Assembly: GCA_052034625.1 (NCBI GenBank)
Contig: JBPOII010000013.1
Location: 1 to 25,993 of the forward strand
Origin: JAVBLP01 sp052034625
GTDB taxonomy: Bacteria > Elusimicrobiota > Endomicrobiia > Endomicrobiales > Endomicrobiaceae
DNA length: 25,993 nt
Reading direction: 5' to 3'
A program made the position numbers and the translations under genes. This document shows, piece after piece, positions 24,001 through 25,650 of this stretch (its first letter is position 1; the number at the start of each line of letters is the position of its first letter). The notes below the pieces were generated by a model, which saw only the letters and a list, made by a program, of their open reading frames with translations, ran no database searches and was not told where the DNA came from.

Positions 24001-25650
24001 CTGGCTGGAGCTAATGTCGACTCGAATACGGAAAAAGCCATTGAGTCATACCGTATAGTTACAGATAAGATGTCTGACAGTGATGCCTATAAACTTTCGA
24101 ATACAATTCATATAAAAGATTTGGAAAGTTTTGGAGTTTTTGAATCATATTCAAGTCTTGTCAGAGACGGAATAATAAAAGAAGAAAATGTCCTTACTTT
24201 TGATATGGTCAATAATGTAATAAACGGAGGTTCAATAGCAACAATAATAGATGAAAGTATGAATAAAACATTGCTAGAATCTTTTGGAACTGATTACAGT
24301 TCCGGAGATTTTACATTGCAGGAAATATCAGAAGTTTTTGGCTCAATGGCAAAAGAAGAGGGAATAACAGAGGATATCTTAAATCAAAATATGCAGATAA
24401 CTTTTGCTGCATTGCTTCCTTACAGTGATTCCGGAGTTGTTCTTGCTCGTTTTGATAATACAGTAGAGAACTATAACCCTAACTTTATTGATTTGAGAAG
24501 TTTGGCTGATGATTCAATGTTTGAAGAGAATAATATGCCTTCTGAAAAAATGTCTGCACTATATTCTGAACTGCTCAAAGGAACAAACTTAAATGATTAT
24601 AATTCTTTGATAAGTTCTATTGAGAGAAGTTCAGTAGCAGGTATAGCAGGCGTTGACTATGACAAAGCATCATCTAATGCTGAAAGTATCGGAACAAGTT
24701 TTGGAGATGAGTTTGCTGAAAGCCTTGATATAGGTTTGTTATCAGATGATTCTTTCTCTAAAGCTGTCAGAGATCTTCCTAAAACTACAGGTATAAGTGC
24801 AGACTTCTTGGCTATCGACGGTGAAGTATCAGAAATAATAAATTCAATATATTCGGAAAATATTACTCCATCTGAAAAAATATTGAAAATGAGAAATGAA
24901 GTGTTCAAACGCTTTGCACAGTCTACAGATACAGCTGTGGCACAGAAAAAAGTAGATAATCAATATCAAACATTGACACAGGAAATAAGCAAAGCATTAG
25001 GCATATCCGGAGCCGGAGAAGAGTTGCTGAACAAAATAGTAAATGGCTTTATGAAAGGCGAAGATATGGAAAAAGGTCTTATGGTATCACTGTTGAGATT
25101 TGAAAACATTGAGGCTATGAAAGAGTATATCGGAGTAGAAGACGGAATGACAGTTGGAGAAGTGATGTCCCAGGCATATGGTAAGTTCGGCGAATCTTTG
25201 CAGGCATACAATGCTAATGAGTTAACAAAAGAAGAGTTCAATGAAGAAACGGAAACAATAAGAGCGGTAATGGACATAATAGTAGCATCGCTTGGAGACA
25301 AGAGTGTGGCTGATATAGTTAATAAAAAAGGAACGATAAATGAAGAAGATATATATAAGCTACAGGATAAAGTCGACAGAGGAATAAAAGTAAATAAATA
25401 TGTAGTTGCTGAAGCAATGATCAGGAATATAAAAGTAGATAATAAAGCGGTAAGCATAGGCAAATTTGAGGCGAGTATAAAAGAATTAAAAGAAGCGATA
25501 GAGAGAAAAGAGCCTAAGAGCACGATGTTGTTGAATAAGAACAGAGAAGAGATATTGGAACTGTTGACAAGTGGAGGAGCGAGAGGACATGAATCATTTA
25601 TGACTCCGATGAGTATAAGAAATGCGAGAGCTGTTTCCGCAGCGGCATAA
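1..25650 (+). CDS. Giant multidomain protein (5'-partial): C39-like peptidase modules, coiled coils, adhesin-like beta region, TM block, SecA-like motor
   Basis: A single frame runs from base 1 to the TAA at 25648-25650, 8,549 codons, with no frameshift or stop. No start is assigned because codons before the TTG at 28 are also open, so the N-terminus lies upstream. Domains in order: C39-like peptidases at residues 161-311 and 469-637, beta-rich and repeat regions to 2171, a third C39-like domain at 2246-2397, helical repeats and coiled coils 2576-3790, beta-rich 3794-5413, membrane segments 5429-5762, helical 5763-6820, SecA-like DEAD ATPase about 6822-7520, helical tail to 8549. Only 18 Cys are present by hand count. 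Such length plus divergent SecA DEAD domain plus membrane segments is known from Omnitrophota giant proteins, proposed to act in prey attachment and attack. Function here is inferred. No zinc-binding SecA tail and no LPXTG-type anchor is visible. The gene ends in its own terminator and seems to be the last of its transcript. Confidence 0.96.
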   Translation, partial: SSGYSEHAELERKISEGKISESDLNNKLVKEYTPVGNWDGKEVTNVTRMGAKQEYKRIIEAKLAQAKGIMLGTGKTEESKTAVSDNETDVTSNEKKEESLTEPAVQDENVIDEYGYDQEMLENLVSKTDKPKEEIVKTLNEAKEDSYVTDKEQGLEQGTTFDNAMSLIKDFLANGGQVVNCAAEALSTVLNITNKGLLGFQAILADISAGLFTEERIQDGQVMTSMNAMNTVMNSLLESYGKDSAVYGISLENFKDGLKEGKSAVLWVDGDHYISVMKENDGIYTITDPNKNNGVKISYDESNFDKVISGEQGESVLGEEYDGYKVDKNDMKVLSDSDGLEGKAFEGKARILNEQEASKITGARLVEDTDGSSGSGRQSNTLSNYSNKNSSKSEKEKTSSSKHSSSSVNKSNSTGYDEAIQRAAEMARKAAEAARMAAEEAARKAAETEKASEEAESIERPAEYTNIQDAITKGIGSTLKAIANAVLNVGKSNGLQSCAGDATAKVLGVQSNPVLNMALVLSDISAGLFVKNNEAGADDGKVKISLNAIKEYLAKEGLKFEGYQTNREGLEHALDSSEKGGVLYVSAVKGGETDHFVHVLKNGTGESATYDVDGYGDNLTKAQFDEYLSNHEWEQLSRGGKGVVLTDADMSSISSSDKIDEKTIVGANTQTTPSDDGIKKCEPGDVYVVLEDGTKAIVNENRFVRHEGFLWQLGSGDDISVTDSQGNQRWVDKGNHNLKVVIPVNGEPTAVPLSEVSRIEGSVQAGELTLPADFKNCTFANGIPYRDLTGEDKSNDSNYVPVTLSNGTKVYARLEGLNKAITKIETKMPIDGSDSVYDLTIDLTEGVAYAADSEGNIVYAADNLRTDLLAQDRFNYNTISYNKGVIDGLSMFRVSDLVKAGKDIFIPNDREGTLVTSLSGGNIFDNDMFNKVKMIYLASGNGTQDHIKAEDFIQGLKDFRAWQESDNETDSEKNVQFNAYGRSKDSGTDIFTSPTSYAIRKIVFSNADFKTGSSFKVNMSDAGSGEEDTIIEFSKNADGTTTGKGQVVIPSTVLGQLAGSFLNSIFGGNVDVVDVNVQYSPEGVFLGGSTIKGTDLQEAIWTDNDGQRHASLSGEGVVSLINILAGGQKESEIKITGGENSEGTEVVFSAPMSDGTAVLTEAEEGVQLDLKGPQGVPLSLELTEPYNATIDQNINVVTIIDANFKALASSYDPELIKALVLNNVPTMLPKMIAPIESKPFEVDAEVTAAITFAAPKVTPQVSQQVVEQTQQVTEQSKPVAKQDDQPVTEQSKPVTEQSKPVVEQIQQNTVEEAQPPTGARESESVSGTLNVTNNDTGETFDLVAFKEFTQYIYDTSNRYIGLISDKIKDSFIPAKDALFGVRIHTQTTETPSKDFPGAKNIAQNETIVPLDKPEDDINPENIPQVETVPASKPSISDNSTFATIVSFKDFTNLSKSEQGAYLLYYGQDRLKALMSEGGALRSLIPLMVSVDNKIDSSEPNAVVSYGTEEKDDGSLKGNIAFASVAPEVLSTLQADDLASAGDKVLEDVKELADAAIASETPTSDATVTDITPDNIFKNVSPFQLFSAKPLAFDILNRLTELKTTIGNKIFMTNISYSSDTAGATPTTETTTEDYTVKNEGMDPTPAKIMLASGGLGNEPQGEIEYKNDEQSPQPKVFPTVAQTMNEVVSAVIAGEMSRGEAISRVENAQLTDSSYSSFDDLEELLTNLTDKNGRSIPTPLTLARLGEAREAEAALRKGEADPNISVDDLKQLKANYASAMGALSKQLSERIREDNKSPETREELVILKDMIRKEAVIAMRDAVQTEGSLSKKTQAKLNNSMWGLKLSALEKSVIKTKMPPSDEECGAGKAFQKVNGYIYNAYTNEIFDGNKVVGMMAFDPDSKEWNVQFNGNGDKVKDEAFKKSVVESLKDVTKNAMIGYDKSGEPVFAQKGSGTGKQEGAVYDGFGNYRGMSYYNPQTEQYFVKWAGSNRNDYQALSGVKGRPDHMTETNAINGKKYLYDGSTQKLYLITPEGKNNRYVGKVSFDLKTGEYTMKGIDQEVIAAINKLHLRGVGFGSVEKASKGMPKNISSLGTAANGEKIFINTKTGIVYQGGKRVGKAVSNGEAGYKVVGSKGKEIPALSAALNKASRDGTLSYTKEQFVTAVENALSKNRKTQTKGSGVLIDVASIGPKTIEFVGKIVTSKEGLKETEKKSDYDVVADELAAQSKLSRKEVDNILSGIDKSKLDQAIDVLKDFFATGGVITNCATDALSKMLDGTVGREVLALQALASDIASGAFNKDSIKDNQLHISMNAVNEVLRNNNKDSSGYAVNMDDFMAGLKPEESAILWVNENHFVTVTKDKDGNYEVEDPNVNDGKAVTYTAEGFKTAMSGGKTVDKDGKEVKKKNGEAAKYNAADKDGKINVVTDSKGVGEAQSAEKLSKAQMKTKKGAEYVMENYTAREAYQAREAYTVAETRTGYKTVWKKGILGISYPTVTSYKYTVNVTKYRNVTKYRNVTKQRRVWKPEPQKPKPSFIDKVGNAINNFKDKTKETFTKAVNGVKTAVNNINIGIKTFANNNAQRNLAAKQEEMKLALRSGNQNDINNANRNLQNAETRANTATNNLANARGKQSAFQNSIGNSDYGNQIDNDTKKIQTANTDTQLRGRNDIANVNLEVKQNNAVNHAKNGTPEQQKKADEELIQAELQAKKTADAYTGFLKGTGNIPEAQNVQDNLQRLIDTGRYNVADAYNVGAQRQLTEAQNNAVTAAKTGTAEEQKRAEEALANAEAMATQRSAALAEIQKARGMEELAKNTVETNDTNINNGRYNIAAAYDSVAQEDLASAQTNAAAQARYGTDEQQQKANEELAAAEERATQTSEALAASQRNNGDEAGAKATEDALQNNIYNGRYGVAEAAEARANSDLDNAIRSGDQTRIDNARQEAIERAAATGKLADEAVSAMNNSGNTEGAKAMEERALAGVEYAGSGRTIADKKKNDATVTTAIKISDASVKALEDAKNDPMKDIATIGEKAATDADAVIKAMNDTGNNDKTEEFIKGMQERLGHNGVYDPNKKAGDYVREIVKETETLRVAETAKTNYDTNKNAYDEARTAYELDPMNEDKQRAYEEARDAFLLSASELGTALDNYNTATTATGNQDKYEEIFKKAGLPATNKEGINPSDQVNNAAEIYVLEGDRDILEAAQEYYLGEYENSEAAVQEAADKYITDGSPESKQAYDDAVAARETQREELLARLAEIDALNQQIENAKNEAGYTTETNPVGESIADETNRRMQVSDENLQAAVLEIMEGAGNEYADSLPKKDENGNLSDFNEADVKSKEEAYLRSLEVLEDVTANLGETYDRTCATPAEAAQKKQTNADQISGSVEEAQTKINDTLTEVMKTYYEAYEQAELDFGKSVQDVTAAATYDLVKGQYEKFMAFVIDSGEKMWNAVDSLASTLKPASQTAFETIFSAGLTSKLISLGFTVNNENGEVERIFANENAPASQYKFSTQDIAEQQALVDAKYADLLLSGSPEAMEAYLQELSMLNIMQNNKNETALNVDRSREELDEILAEVQQLYPEIKTVEEALAKLDELNEQNSINSTAQQNIENDNVALADINALIDEQQAIIDGRWDDWNWLPWNHHNAAQIRRDAEAEIERLRAQYDEIAARIKESKGNIRNIQTSDIELLNRLNAANEVYQHNVAVDEALAVAAEANGSGAPLTEEQQELVIENIKTNDPNFFRDTRSLNITDENFFENCSINSDRNVVINSASPNADEINEVAAEIEGLSMNSGAAGQYQIVRDMSTGTFAAQLPAGSGSTATLSGNGGSEAVGNVEFALKLEGGNFSLTGDAEFIFTSGTYRQDTGGDGLPSGESQTPVRTEGIIVQGDGFVSISGEGAVLSLRGGQPKIIDEGTVAWSGSQLASGMGTVTTSGGNYVYSNDNGWLGVDSTSGYVFGDKSGVIGAALENSNTYIDDFNGLDFNVKVSGDIPNNFEDSLTLLLDNQNDNFEGIIVHGGPQYGSDVSRYMNITGGEEFLITTNNGVLAFRAGENGNTASINIPGCTARDKDGNEVTSQTYAPGEFISIQRLDISNTEAMTVGGVERPAGSVKLYGDESNRLYLAENLTDVNVQKVWGMPGEETYEDYGLAENATVTYVAGSEFIAGTSDGEPYLMGVSLQIQLENVQFITKDENQSEGAGSSKKNPIYSVGTMGDGNVFSGTMYNVSESIGANGPVLVGNQVFVTTNATSANSSVYWQNGSEHPQFGVITGEAGTGVQINVSETGVIRSFARDDLNSGREDIVVSASKDLSTDAVIDDETGAVIKPATTARWDRTWSTDGMESSTLVNGLGCKIPNISIYGPVTVNDGEYYINYEIDDDGVETGAVESISASEDFVASYSTTIGGHSVEQVFRPNYDSQGKVNGFSDTEYIIDGASYDTVTTNMPGTGIVVSSGNEVYKLIDFGNNNILDGVISDTNNNSLSLNGVDYLQNVSGTISSITFGDDVYTMYRYNNPQYTQQAGEAYRYNYVYDTGQTDADGVSIVMNSMGLVNRGEIATWRIGEYNVEVAGQKHRVSAYIYGNEFVIEEISEKDQPTALGTNVYDLTGDFGIGSIPKRIVPGGSQNQAGTTGIAPFEPIPLVVTCKNVENRTTSVTDMASLGYAEINNRLDGSTQVHAKMDFGENSANGINGQAIGVVQSVRGQNGYAKTFVGHVDQAGTPYFVVAELNRETNVAKGDNDFVSLNMGATVLNTNKNNEEYKTSPMVESVTVKDTNGMITHYYNSEFKDGPRWMSEQEITEGYERGIETLKNYEETFGNKNIDITGTNFALDSISVNAHGVAEFTVSVDAQHSVYEGKLSITGTFANLEEGSGYYQGGSYYFSGNSNVGVTYTMVGQIDYSYSDSQPHYTATVDNNYLTIYEDGKKIQRGIIGYEGGIATEIITEYNTEGEDYGLVSRETISGVYDYSDSDVPVINGVVVNQYTYEDGYYTQHSVLTNTVYTNNIADGKANTTIRESKFYDSGEYEITTISFNQEKDRMVTARTELSFVSLGTDGYKAVQTNIDDMDSKDNNGNPYSYEADVKYYDTNNTMRVWEVSTYDDENNKAEVSQRLCFDANGNLINKSDFEGFTDSNGNQREEKIKYADIGNGNIDDINAYIRDEVGLSASRYFELGYTIAKEDMDMGQRVTMADEYSSTYDAKTKVFVFEYTDSNGVQHISACSASNVQDLLGEVTINRVGFVESYFKPAEDESNQYGYYTLGVENALLPTTFNAGLVFDFEKGVYIDADGMQVRITGYSFKDREFTANEVSISASGVAVDTGAIVKYRVESAAQRAEALRQAGYRDQNHGENDITGLINDRSYTKTVIETSIVGNKTVTVEIEYSGGVQGSSQTQITRETHKIKEFGQTETVTKEYNVVGGQKTEFSWWQNNKLKVQTIATAVALAVAACVISVLTFGIATIAFVALSFALALPTIIKCASATADAMKENDQVKLWTNLSILAITIVSLGFSGAGAGGISKGIESVAQKGAVEIAKLAVRGAAQFAAKAATRIAVSMAIGAAAGALVGGIYAAATGGDIGYGITTGALAGAFIGASIGITYAAGGFARGTGISGVTYALKLLPKVLGKALDAYIIIQSARAFMYSANKGDIEGMASSLWMMTSAGIINPLMSAGNAAQKAAKASEAAESTVSLADALRSTIPGFVKNGDKYVFSMAQLARAFGSGAVGAGVGGIIGAAISYFNGGDILKGAAIGAAAGALFGMGYANAKASGFYQQGDIAKQLWDLVGGRDGNHKILTGISNMFTQSFEMINRIALFNARMTYLVAGIGALDRQTLGIMGKIADTPLGRALNWIDENTLQFGSRAKALLDSGFSIEQIAAVDKANSDMVTSGSMWMFSLGTSVGMPILGPALQHMPGLGTIMKVLNRFGDNLDNKFNNETINTIYEEGFKENVAGAFGKVVFGDSAAGEIFQELFDSTPDGDIDIFSGASGNTNIKTQADMNALVQQIKQAGGDMAAVTQRLQEAGLQGDMSRVAAEILSMSGGNVDGEIGNVIARELGLQAASSRGYVVDGERFADSFRTVASNMRTMDVAQQINFAYSMAAMQSMGINIMNLNSTDISKVQDADVLMNYASGMQWNSKVSGGFNRDTQRLMEATARQILNINDGLISRFSRVSEMDINDLRSLYINQQQYIEARGLEYEYTAKIKQAQQAKAEALKLAGMEGASEADIREYGELAESYQNDIDSYTQSLEAARELMREFATAGGLQLVNGRLVLDNPPLVERAKELLAQDGSAENNAALETLIEQLNSQQQNAADIINGKTFRAKVLSDLRLVDSFISNSGMSRKVISDMRKTAQDKIDTVFAYTSSDKAQDIRKESEEAVNPDSDLSKSIAEAEKALNEATDAKAKQTAQLKLDILNNEMNLHKLIAEGNLSELSDINLLEVMQKAGMSTEAVALKQSVLDYLTAKVNESVRFSNSDKKAMIREFAAQLAANGSIIDIMYSAKNIDSIAEQMLNADVASAEMIQGHMTRTAVNIRAIFEKGDNYNSITDNTELDELINDIAEGKITDSEGNIDSEQLDKKIKGLAEKYGVDSKIVKSDLAVYVKALNIGVTALKALNASDYNEYRKLLNEMRNGIINEIENMMRRDFEAGEIGGRKHTSAERRIFNQALSDMKKSSTEKLISDFFGTNQVRLNAEASAKMMESIAGQISELQAKESLSAKEQIALNDMLKIQEIFDLLQSPNYSDANRMAQINSESKAKIREIFSSYANNYWQSFDTVIENYMEENGIKDLEALRTQIAGASFSETLKFRNEMIKAAFGEGKHDGNLTFSERLALDLKIGEIGYKIKPDYSDINRQFTEGADYWAFNTVTKKMENTGRKVGESDFGIGILGANSGPGINTTNQVLMMCENMLGRVSALSAGGGKTFVFMWTYSSYFSMNKDAKIGEFLGAKSTDATQVAGGVEQNAYMWKMLGIQTVNGDQKYQEGKYDELAEAYTSKLETGSKGRVISYSIGQRGFVELQARVGQDGRKLNEALDHVDLRIADESDVAALSRVSFILGSGNNKVDASSVVLTFDRLRELQKMNVVANTSAKTKAELDEIGGNVFTIVNGSIVCSTALENAILRKFGSDGMKSIQEITDSAQVSNIMRAMYAMQSRTEGKESVSFIKGQPASIEAGTRQSNTTDQSSSYNVALVMLQIQNLKKMQSDNINDYVGVVDPKTGDNYNVYEVNMSVSSGESTISQIFSRGQRTTLNCGGSATLDVAREVAHTIFGGEAIDIEASSIGKVINQLNNGKKPRFNVNGLETRTDVTDAGINEARKFLEQAVTGTLKTDGKGEKVGLLFGAMDMSYNADVMLGALAQIYATQADGSIDTNMAEKFIADVKANTVGQQLSDVLKYISGSASYSSLKKYVANIQVIDAVVAEMDPDAVGRMAETKGMLTFSNQSGLRGIDFKSIDMIILDGQNFPSSELLQAIGRAGRNLEYGKDKTNVTVLMEQQVVSDMLSEMKEVDQYFMSKGKAGLFTGTNEKLNDVLRRGSDTLTSMELIELVSVYKSMQLKSESIMFKARQEAMYILVKEPLAEMSRKARDSGNIDDAKKLEELYYKAIHNDESSLFGRDTSDGTLSDPMLSVEQTFNQVLQSAELYLAEAARITSDSRLQLEFINRLSDIRSMSAEGAFQQLISEAADNNGYYDSTFAQASREVGASRGFTPARDIAKVLIKLGEHVLPNKVSGVADTSVVQTVAEAILTNDMTADQKAKAEGHIQILNTDTSLTYLGSDGRKLLTDKGRVYADLAKRIIMDGDDDSGFIAWLIGLFVGGDIMQRFAAIPEKEKAEALKQTVNKMWRSNIKDPVNIEKYGDVFGSLDESKRTAIGSAQLQEIVNFRHAEGLDSFARQKGYNLPPEFTVVLARKGLINDSNNIAGNYDAVVEAFNKSRMTSMVLNNNLRGTLGTGLLTTSVLGSDILNGIGYGPTANLRRMDKAVNPLLSDVPINTMTTSEIRDSMILAGANVDSNTEKAIESYRIVTDKMSDSDAYKLSNTIHIKDLESFGVFESYSSLVRDGIIKEENVLTFDMVNNVINGGSIATIIDESMNKTLLESFGTDYSSGDFTLQEISEVFGSMAKEEGITEDILNQNMQITFAALLPYSDSGVVLARFDNTVENYNPNFIDLRSLADDSMFEENNMPSEKMSALYSELLKGTNLNDYNSLISSIERSSVAGIAGVDYDKASSNAESIGTSFGDEFAESLDIGLLSDDSFSKAVRDLPKTTGISADFLAIDGEVSEIINSIYSENITPSEKILKMRNEVFKRFAQSTDTAVAQKKVDNQYQTLTQEISKALGISGAGEELLNKIVNGFMKGEDMEKGLMVSLLRFENIEAMKEYIGVEDGMTVGEVMSQAYGKFGESLQAYNANELTKEEFNEETETIRAVMDIIVASLGDKSVADIVNKKGTINEEDIYKLQDKVDRGIKVNKYVVAEAMIRNIKVDNKAVSIGKFEASIKELKEAIERKEPKSTMLLNKNREEILELLTSGGARGHESFMTPMSIRNARAVSAAA
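481..930 (+). other. C39-like cysteine peptidase domain, copy 1
   Basis: Residues about 161-310 of the giant protein. The putative catalytic triad is Cys181 (NCAAEAL, codon 541), His272 (GDHYISV, codon 814) and Asp288 (ITDPN, codon 862). Gln177, four residues before the Cys, could serve the oxyanion hole as in C39 peptidases. The pattern His-aromatic-hydrophobic-x-Val followed 16 residues later by a beta strand ending in Asp-Pro is typical of the C39 family, which cleaves leader peptides after Gly-Gly or Gly-Ala in bacteriocin exporters. All three triad residues are intact, so activity is possible but unproven. It is closest to copy 3 in sequence and Ala codon choice (11 GCG/GCA, no GCT/GCC). 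A transglutaminase-like or other papain-fold domain is the main alternative. Confidence 0.72.
1054..1089 (+). other. Double-glycine-leader-like motif ending Gly-Ala, after C39-like copy 1
   Basis: Residues 352-363 read LNEQEASKITGA. Counting back from Ala as -1, it has Gly -2, Ile -4, Glu -8 and Leu -12, the key positions of double-glycine leaders (L-S-x-x-E-L-x-x-I-x-G-G/A), substrates of C39 peptidases. Position -7 is Ala instead of Leu. It lies 75 residues after the domain's Asp288 and just before a Ser-rich flexible linker, where a cut would be accessible. The match is seen in the sequence; cleavage is inference. Confidence 0.5.
1108..1386 (+). other. Ser/Lys-rich linker followed by Ala/Glu-rich helix
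   Basis: Residues 370-462. The first half is low-complexity Ser, Asn, Lys and Gly, likely disordered. The second half is a run of short AARKAAEAA-type repeats with regular Ala and charged residues, typical of a single long helix or coiled coil. At the DNA level the imperfect repeat of gaagcagc / aaagccgctgaa is visible at 1270-1350. It joins C39-like copies 1 and 2 and is probably a spacer. Confidence 0.7.
1405..1911 (+). other. C39-like cysteine peptidase domain, copy 2 (divergent)
   Basis: Residues about 469-637. The triad is Cys498 (LQSCAGDAT, codon 1492), His595 (TDHFVHV, codon 1783) and Asp613 (YDVDGYG, codon 1837). Cys-His spacing is 97 and His-Asp 18, against 91/16 in copy 1 and 88/16 in copy 3. 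The Asp-Pro of the other copies is Asp-Gly here, and the flanking helix is shared (LVLSDISAGLF against ILADISAGLF in copy 1). Gln496 lies two residues before the Cys. Ala codons differ from the other copies (GCT/GCC 10, GCA/GCG 7), suggesting a separate history. It is the least certain of the three as a peptidase. Confidence 0.6.
1966..2001 (+). other. Gly-Ala motif after C39-like copy 2
   Basis: Residues 656-667 read SDKIDEKTIVGA. Relative to Ala at -1 it has Gly -2, Ile -4 and acidic Asp -8. It lacks the -12 Leu and the -7 hydrophobic residue, so it matches the double-glycine leader pattern only in part. It lies 54 residues after Asp613 and before a Thr/Ser/Asp linker, the same placement as in the other two copies. 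Confidence 0.35.
2032..3770 (+). other. Unrecognised beta-rich region
   Basis: Residues about 678-1257. The sequence is rich in Gly, Asn, Asp, Thr and alternating hydrophobic residues with many short strands (for example VYVVLEDGTKAIV and NVDVVDVNVQYSPEG). There is no hydrophobic segment long enough for a membrane helix and no catalytic motif that I recognise. It resembles stalk or adhesin-type beta domains of large surface proteins, but I cannot name a family. Confidence 0.5.
3583..4860 (+). repeat. Weak FK-x-F repeat units
   Basis: Several units start with a short strand and an F-K-[ED]-F-like signature and then a helix: FDLVAFKEFT (4018), FATIVSFKDFT (4321) and FKNVSPFQLF (4726). A related stretch, VVTIIDANFKAL, lies at 3586. 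Each of the first three is followed by a helix with spaced basic residues and then a Thr/Pro/Glu-rich linker. Similarity is low and was judged by eye. The units are not a family I know. Confidence 0.4.
3781..3960 (+). repeat. VTEQSKP tandem repeat and Gln/Pro-rich linker
   Basis: The heptapeptide VTEQSKP occurs at bases 3814-3834, 3859-3879 and 3880-3900. The last two are adjacent with a 21-base period and nearly identical DNA. Partial copies (VEQTQQ, VAKQDDQP, VVEQIQQ) surround them. This is a flexible Gln/Pro/Val linker between beta-rich regions. It is in frame and inside the coding sequence, so it could expand or contract without breaking the gene. Confidence 0.85.
4990..5600 (+). other. 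Helical segment
   Basis: Residues about 1664-1867. Amphipathic, Glu/Lys/Ala/Leu-rich helices (for example the stretch around residues 1795-1845), with no membrane segment and no recognised motif. It separates the FK-x-F units from the beta-hairpin repeats and is probably a helical spacer. Confidence 0.5.
5611..6513 (+). repeat. Four tandem beta-hairpin-like units
   Basis: Residues 1871-2171. Four related units begin near 5623 (NGYIYNAYTNEIF), 5827 (SGEPVFAQ), 6040 (NGKKYLYDGSTQKLY) and 6286 (ANGEKIFINTKTGIVY). The shared pattern is N-G-x-x-[YI]-[LI]-[YF], a Thr/Ser-containing turn, a second strand, then [KRY]-x-V-G or R-G, and a strand centred on [EG]-[YW]-x-V, mostly closed by a short helix. 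The third and fourth units are clearest. This looks like a cell-surface beta repeat; ligand unknown. Confidence 0.55.
6736..7190 (+). other. C39-like cysteine peptidase domain, copy 3
   Basis: Residues about 2246-2397. The triad is Cys2266 (TNCATDAL, codon 6796), His2354 (ENHFVTV, codon 7060) and Asp2370 (VEDPNVNDG, codon 7108). Spacings (88 and 16) are almost those of copy 1, and similarity to copy 1 runs through the whole domain, including S-M-N-A-[MV]-N and the [VI]-LWV strand before the His. No Gln lies within six residues upstream of the Cys, unlike copies 1 and 2, so the oxyanion-hole residue may be missing. Ala codons are again GCG/GCA-rich (12 of 16). Confidence 0.7.
7318..7353 (+). 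other. Double-glycine-leader-like motif ending Gly-Ala, after C39-like copy 3
   Basis: Residues 2440-2451 read LSKAQMKTKKGA. Relative to Ala at -1 it has Gly -2, Met -7, Gln -8, Ser -11 and Leu -12, matching the L-S-x-x-[EQ]-[LM] core of double-glycine leaders. Position -4 is Lys instead of a hydrophobic residue. It lies 81 residues after Asp2370, preceded by a strand NVVTDSKG also found before the motif of copy 1 (KVLSDSDG). Cleavage is inference. Confidence 0.42.
7510..7563 (+). repeat. 18-base tandem repeat encoding VTKYRN
   Basis: Two near-identical 18-base units at 7510-7527 and 7528-7545 encode VTKYRN twice, and a third diverged unit at 7546-7563 encodes VTKQRR. It is flanked by Trp-Lys residues and a KPEPQKPKP Pro/Lys linker. 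Strongly basic and beta-prone; it sits between the third Gly-Ala motif and the helical repeats. Confidence 0.85.
7726..9003 (+). repeat. Tandem helical repeat with 83-residue period
   Basis: Units begin at 8032 (NNAVNHAKNGTPEQQ), 8281 (NNAVTAAKTGTAEEQ) and 8530 (TNAAAQARYGTDEQQ). The first two are each exactly 249 bases (83 residues). A 79-residue unit follows, then a diverged one at 8767 (DNAIRSGDQTRIDNA), and a diverged unit precedes them at 7726. Units 8032, 8281 and 8530 end with G-R-Y-[NG]-[VI]-A before the next begins. The content is Ala, Glu, Gln and Asn-rich amphipathic helix, with a loop at T-G-T-x-E-Q-Q. Probably a helical rod or spacer. The family is not one I recognise. Confidence 0.8.
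9220..11370 (+). other. Long coiled-coil/helical stalk with Trp-rich turn
   Basis: Residues about 3074-3790. Extended Glu/Ala/Leu/Gln helices with heptad-like spacing (for example the stretches around residues 3235-3260 and 3645-3670) suggest antiparallel coiled coils. At 10894-10929 the helix is broken by a turn with four Trp in nine residues (W3632, W3635, W3637, W3640) followed by two His, after which a charged helix resumes. No enzyme motif is seen. It probably acts as a stalk between the repeats and the beta-rich region. Confidence 0.65.
11380..16240 (+). other. About 1,600-residue beta-rich, adhesin-like region
   Basis: Residues about 3794-5413. It is rich in Gly, Ser, Thr, Asn and Asp, poor in Lys-rich helices, with many short alternating strands (for example GFVSISGEGAVLSLRGG and GNNNILDGVISDTNN). 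This composition fits beta-helix or stacked beta-sandwich surface proteins. The second half (from about 14500) has more Tyr and Glu, with Y-x-Y strands recalling YD-type repeats, but no clean period. No enzyme motif is recognised. It ends directly before the first membrane segment, so it could be the part nearest the membrane on the outside. Confidence 0.6.
16285..16520 (+). other. Hydrophobic transmembrane block
   Basis: Residues 5431 to about 5468 form an almost continuous apolar stretch (ATAVALAVAACVISVLTFGI and onward), long enough for two membrane helices. A second apolar segment starts at residue 5488 (LWTNLSILAITIVSLGF). A Trp-Trp pair at 16261-16266 precedes it, as is common at membrane interfaces. 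This is the first clear membrane region in the protein and divides the beta-rich N-terminal part from the helical and SecA-like C-terminal part. Confidence 0.85.
16627..17290 (+). other. Two related glycine-zipper membrane hairpins
   Basis: The first hairpin (about 16648-16800) has GAAAGALVGGIYAAATGGD, then GAFIGASIG. The second (about 17146-17286) has GAVGAGVGGIIGAAISYF, then NGGDI and GAAAGALFG. Both share Gly-Gly-Asp-Ile in the turn and G-x-x-x-G packing on both sides, so one seems to be a copy of the other. Between them is an amphipathic helical insert of about 115 residues. Glycine zippers pack tightly in membranes and occur in channel-forming and translocated toxin proteins. A channel role is inference. 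Confidence 0.7.
17290..20460 (+). other. Helical region between membrane block and SecA-like motor
   Basis: Residues about 5763-6820. Mostly amphipathic helices, including a likely coiled coil around 18571-18770 (IKQAQQAKAEALKLAG and following) and Glu/Lys/Leu helices at 19080-20300. A moderately hydrophobic stretch near 17650-17730 (MWMFSLGTSVGMPILGP) could be a membrane re-entry but is weak. No recognised domain. Placement suggests a linker or regulatory part of the motor. Confidence 0.5.
20464..22560 (+). other. Divergent SecA-like DEAD ATPase motor
   Basis: Residues about 6822-7520. Motifs in SecA order: Q-like Gln and helix NQVLMMCENMLGRV then Walker A SAGGGKT (20743-20763, K6920, T6921); K-G-R-V-I-S-Y-S-I-G in place of SecA D-I-T-Y-G-T; Walker B DESD (21118-21129) followed by VAALSRVSFILGSG, which lines up with SecA DEVDSILIDEARTPLIISG; NCGGSA (21745-21762) in place of GMTGTA, followed by an FGGEAIDI strand as in SecA; motif V TFSNQSGLRGID (22306-22341) against TIATNMAGRGTD; motif VI QAIGRAGR (22402-22425) against QLRGRAGR. 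Walker Lys, DE pair and both motif VI arginines are kept, so ATP hydrolysis looks possible. About 210 residues between motif II and the TGTA-like motif could hold a substrate-clamp domain. The SecA zinc tail is absent. SecA drives proteins through SecYEG; the substrate here is unknown. Confidence 0.85.
22560..25647 (+). other. Helical C-terminal region after the motor
   Basis: Residues about 7521-8549. Amphipathic helices with Glu, Lys, Ser and Leu. One short apolar stretch at 23404-23450 (GFIAWLIGLFVGGDIM) may touch membrane. It occupies the place of the SecA helical scaffold and wing domains but has no similarity I can assert and contains no Cys. The last 70 residues (from 25438) return to GCG/AGA/ATA-rich codons unlike the preceding kilobase. 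Confidence 0.55.
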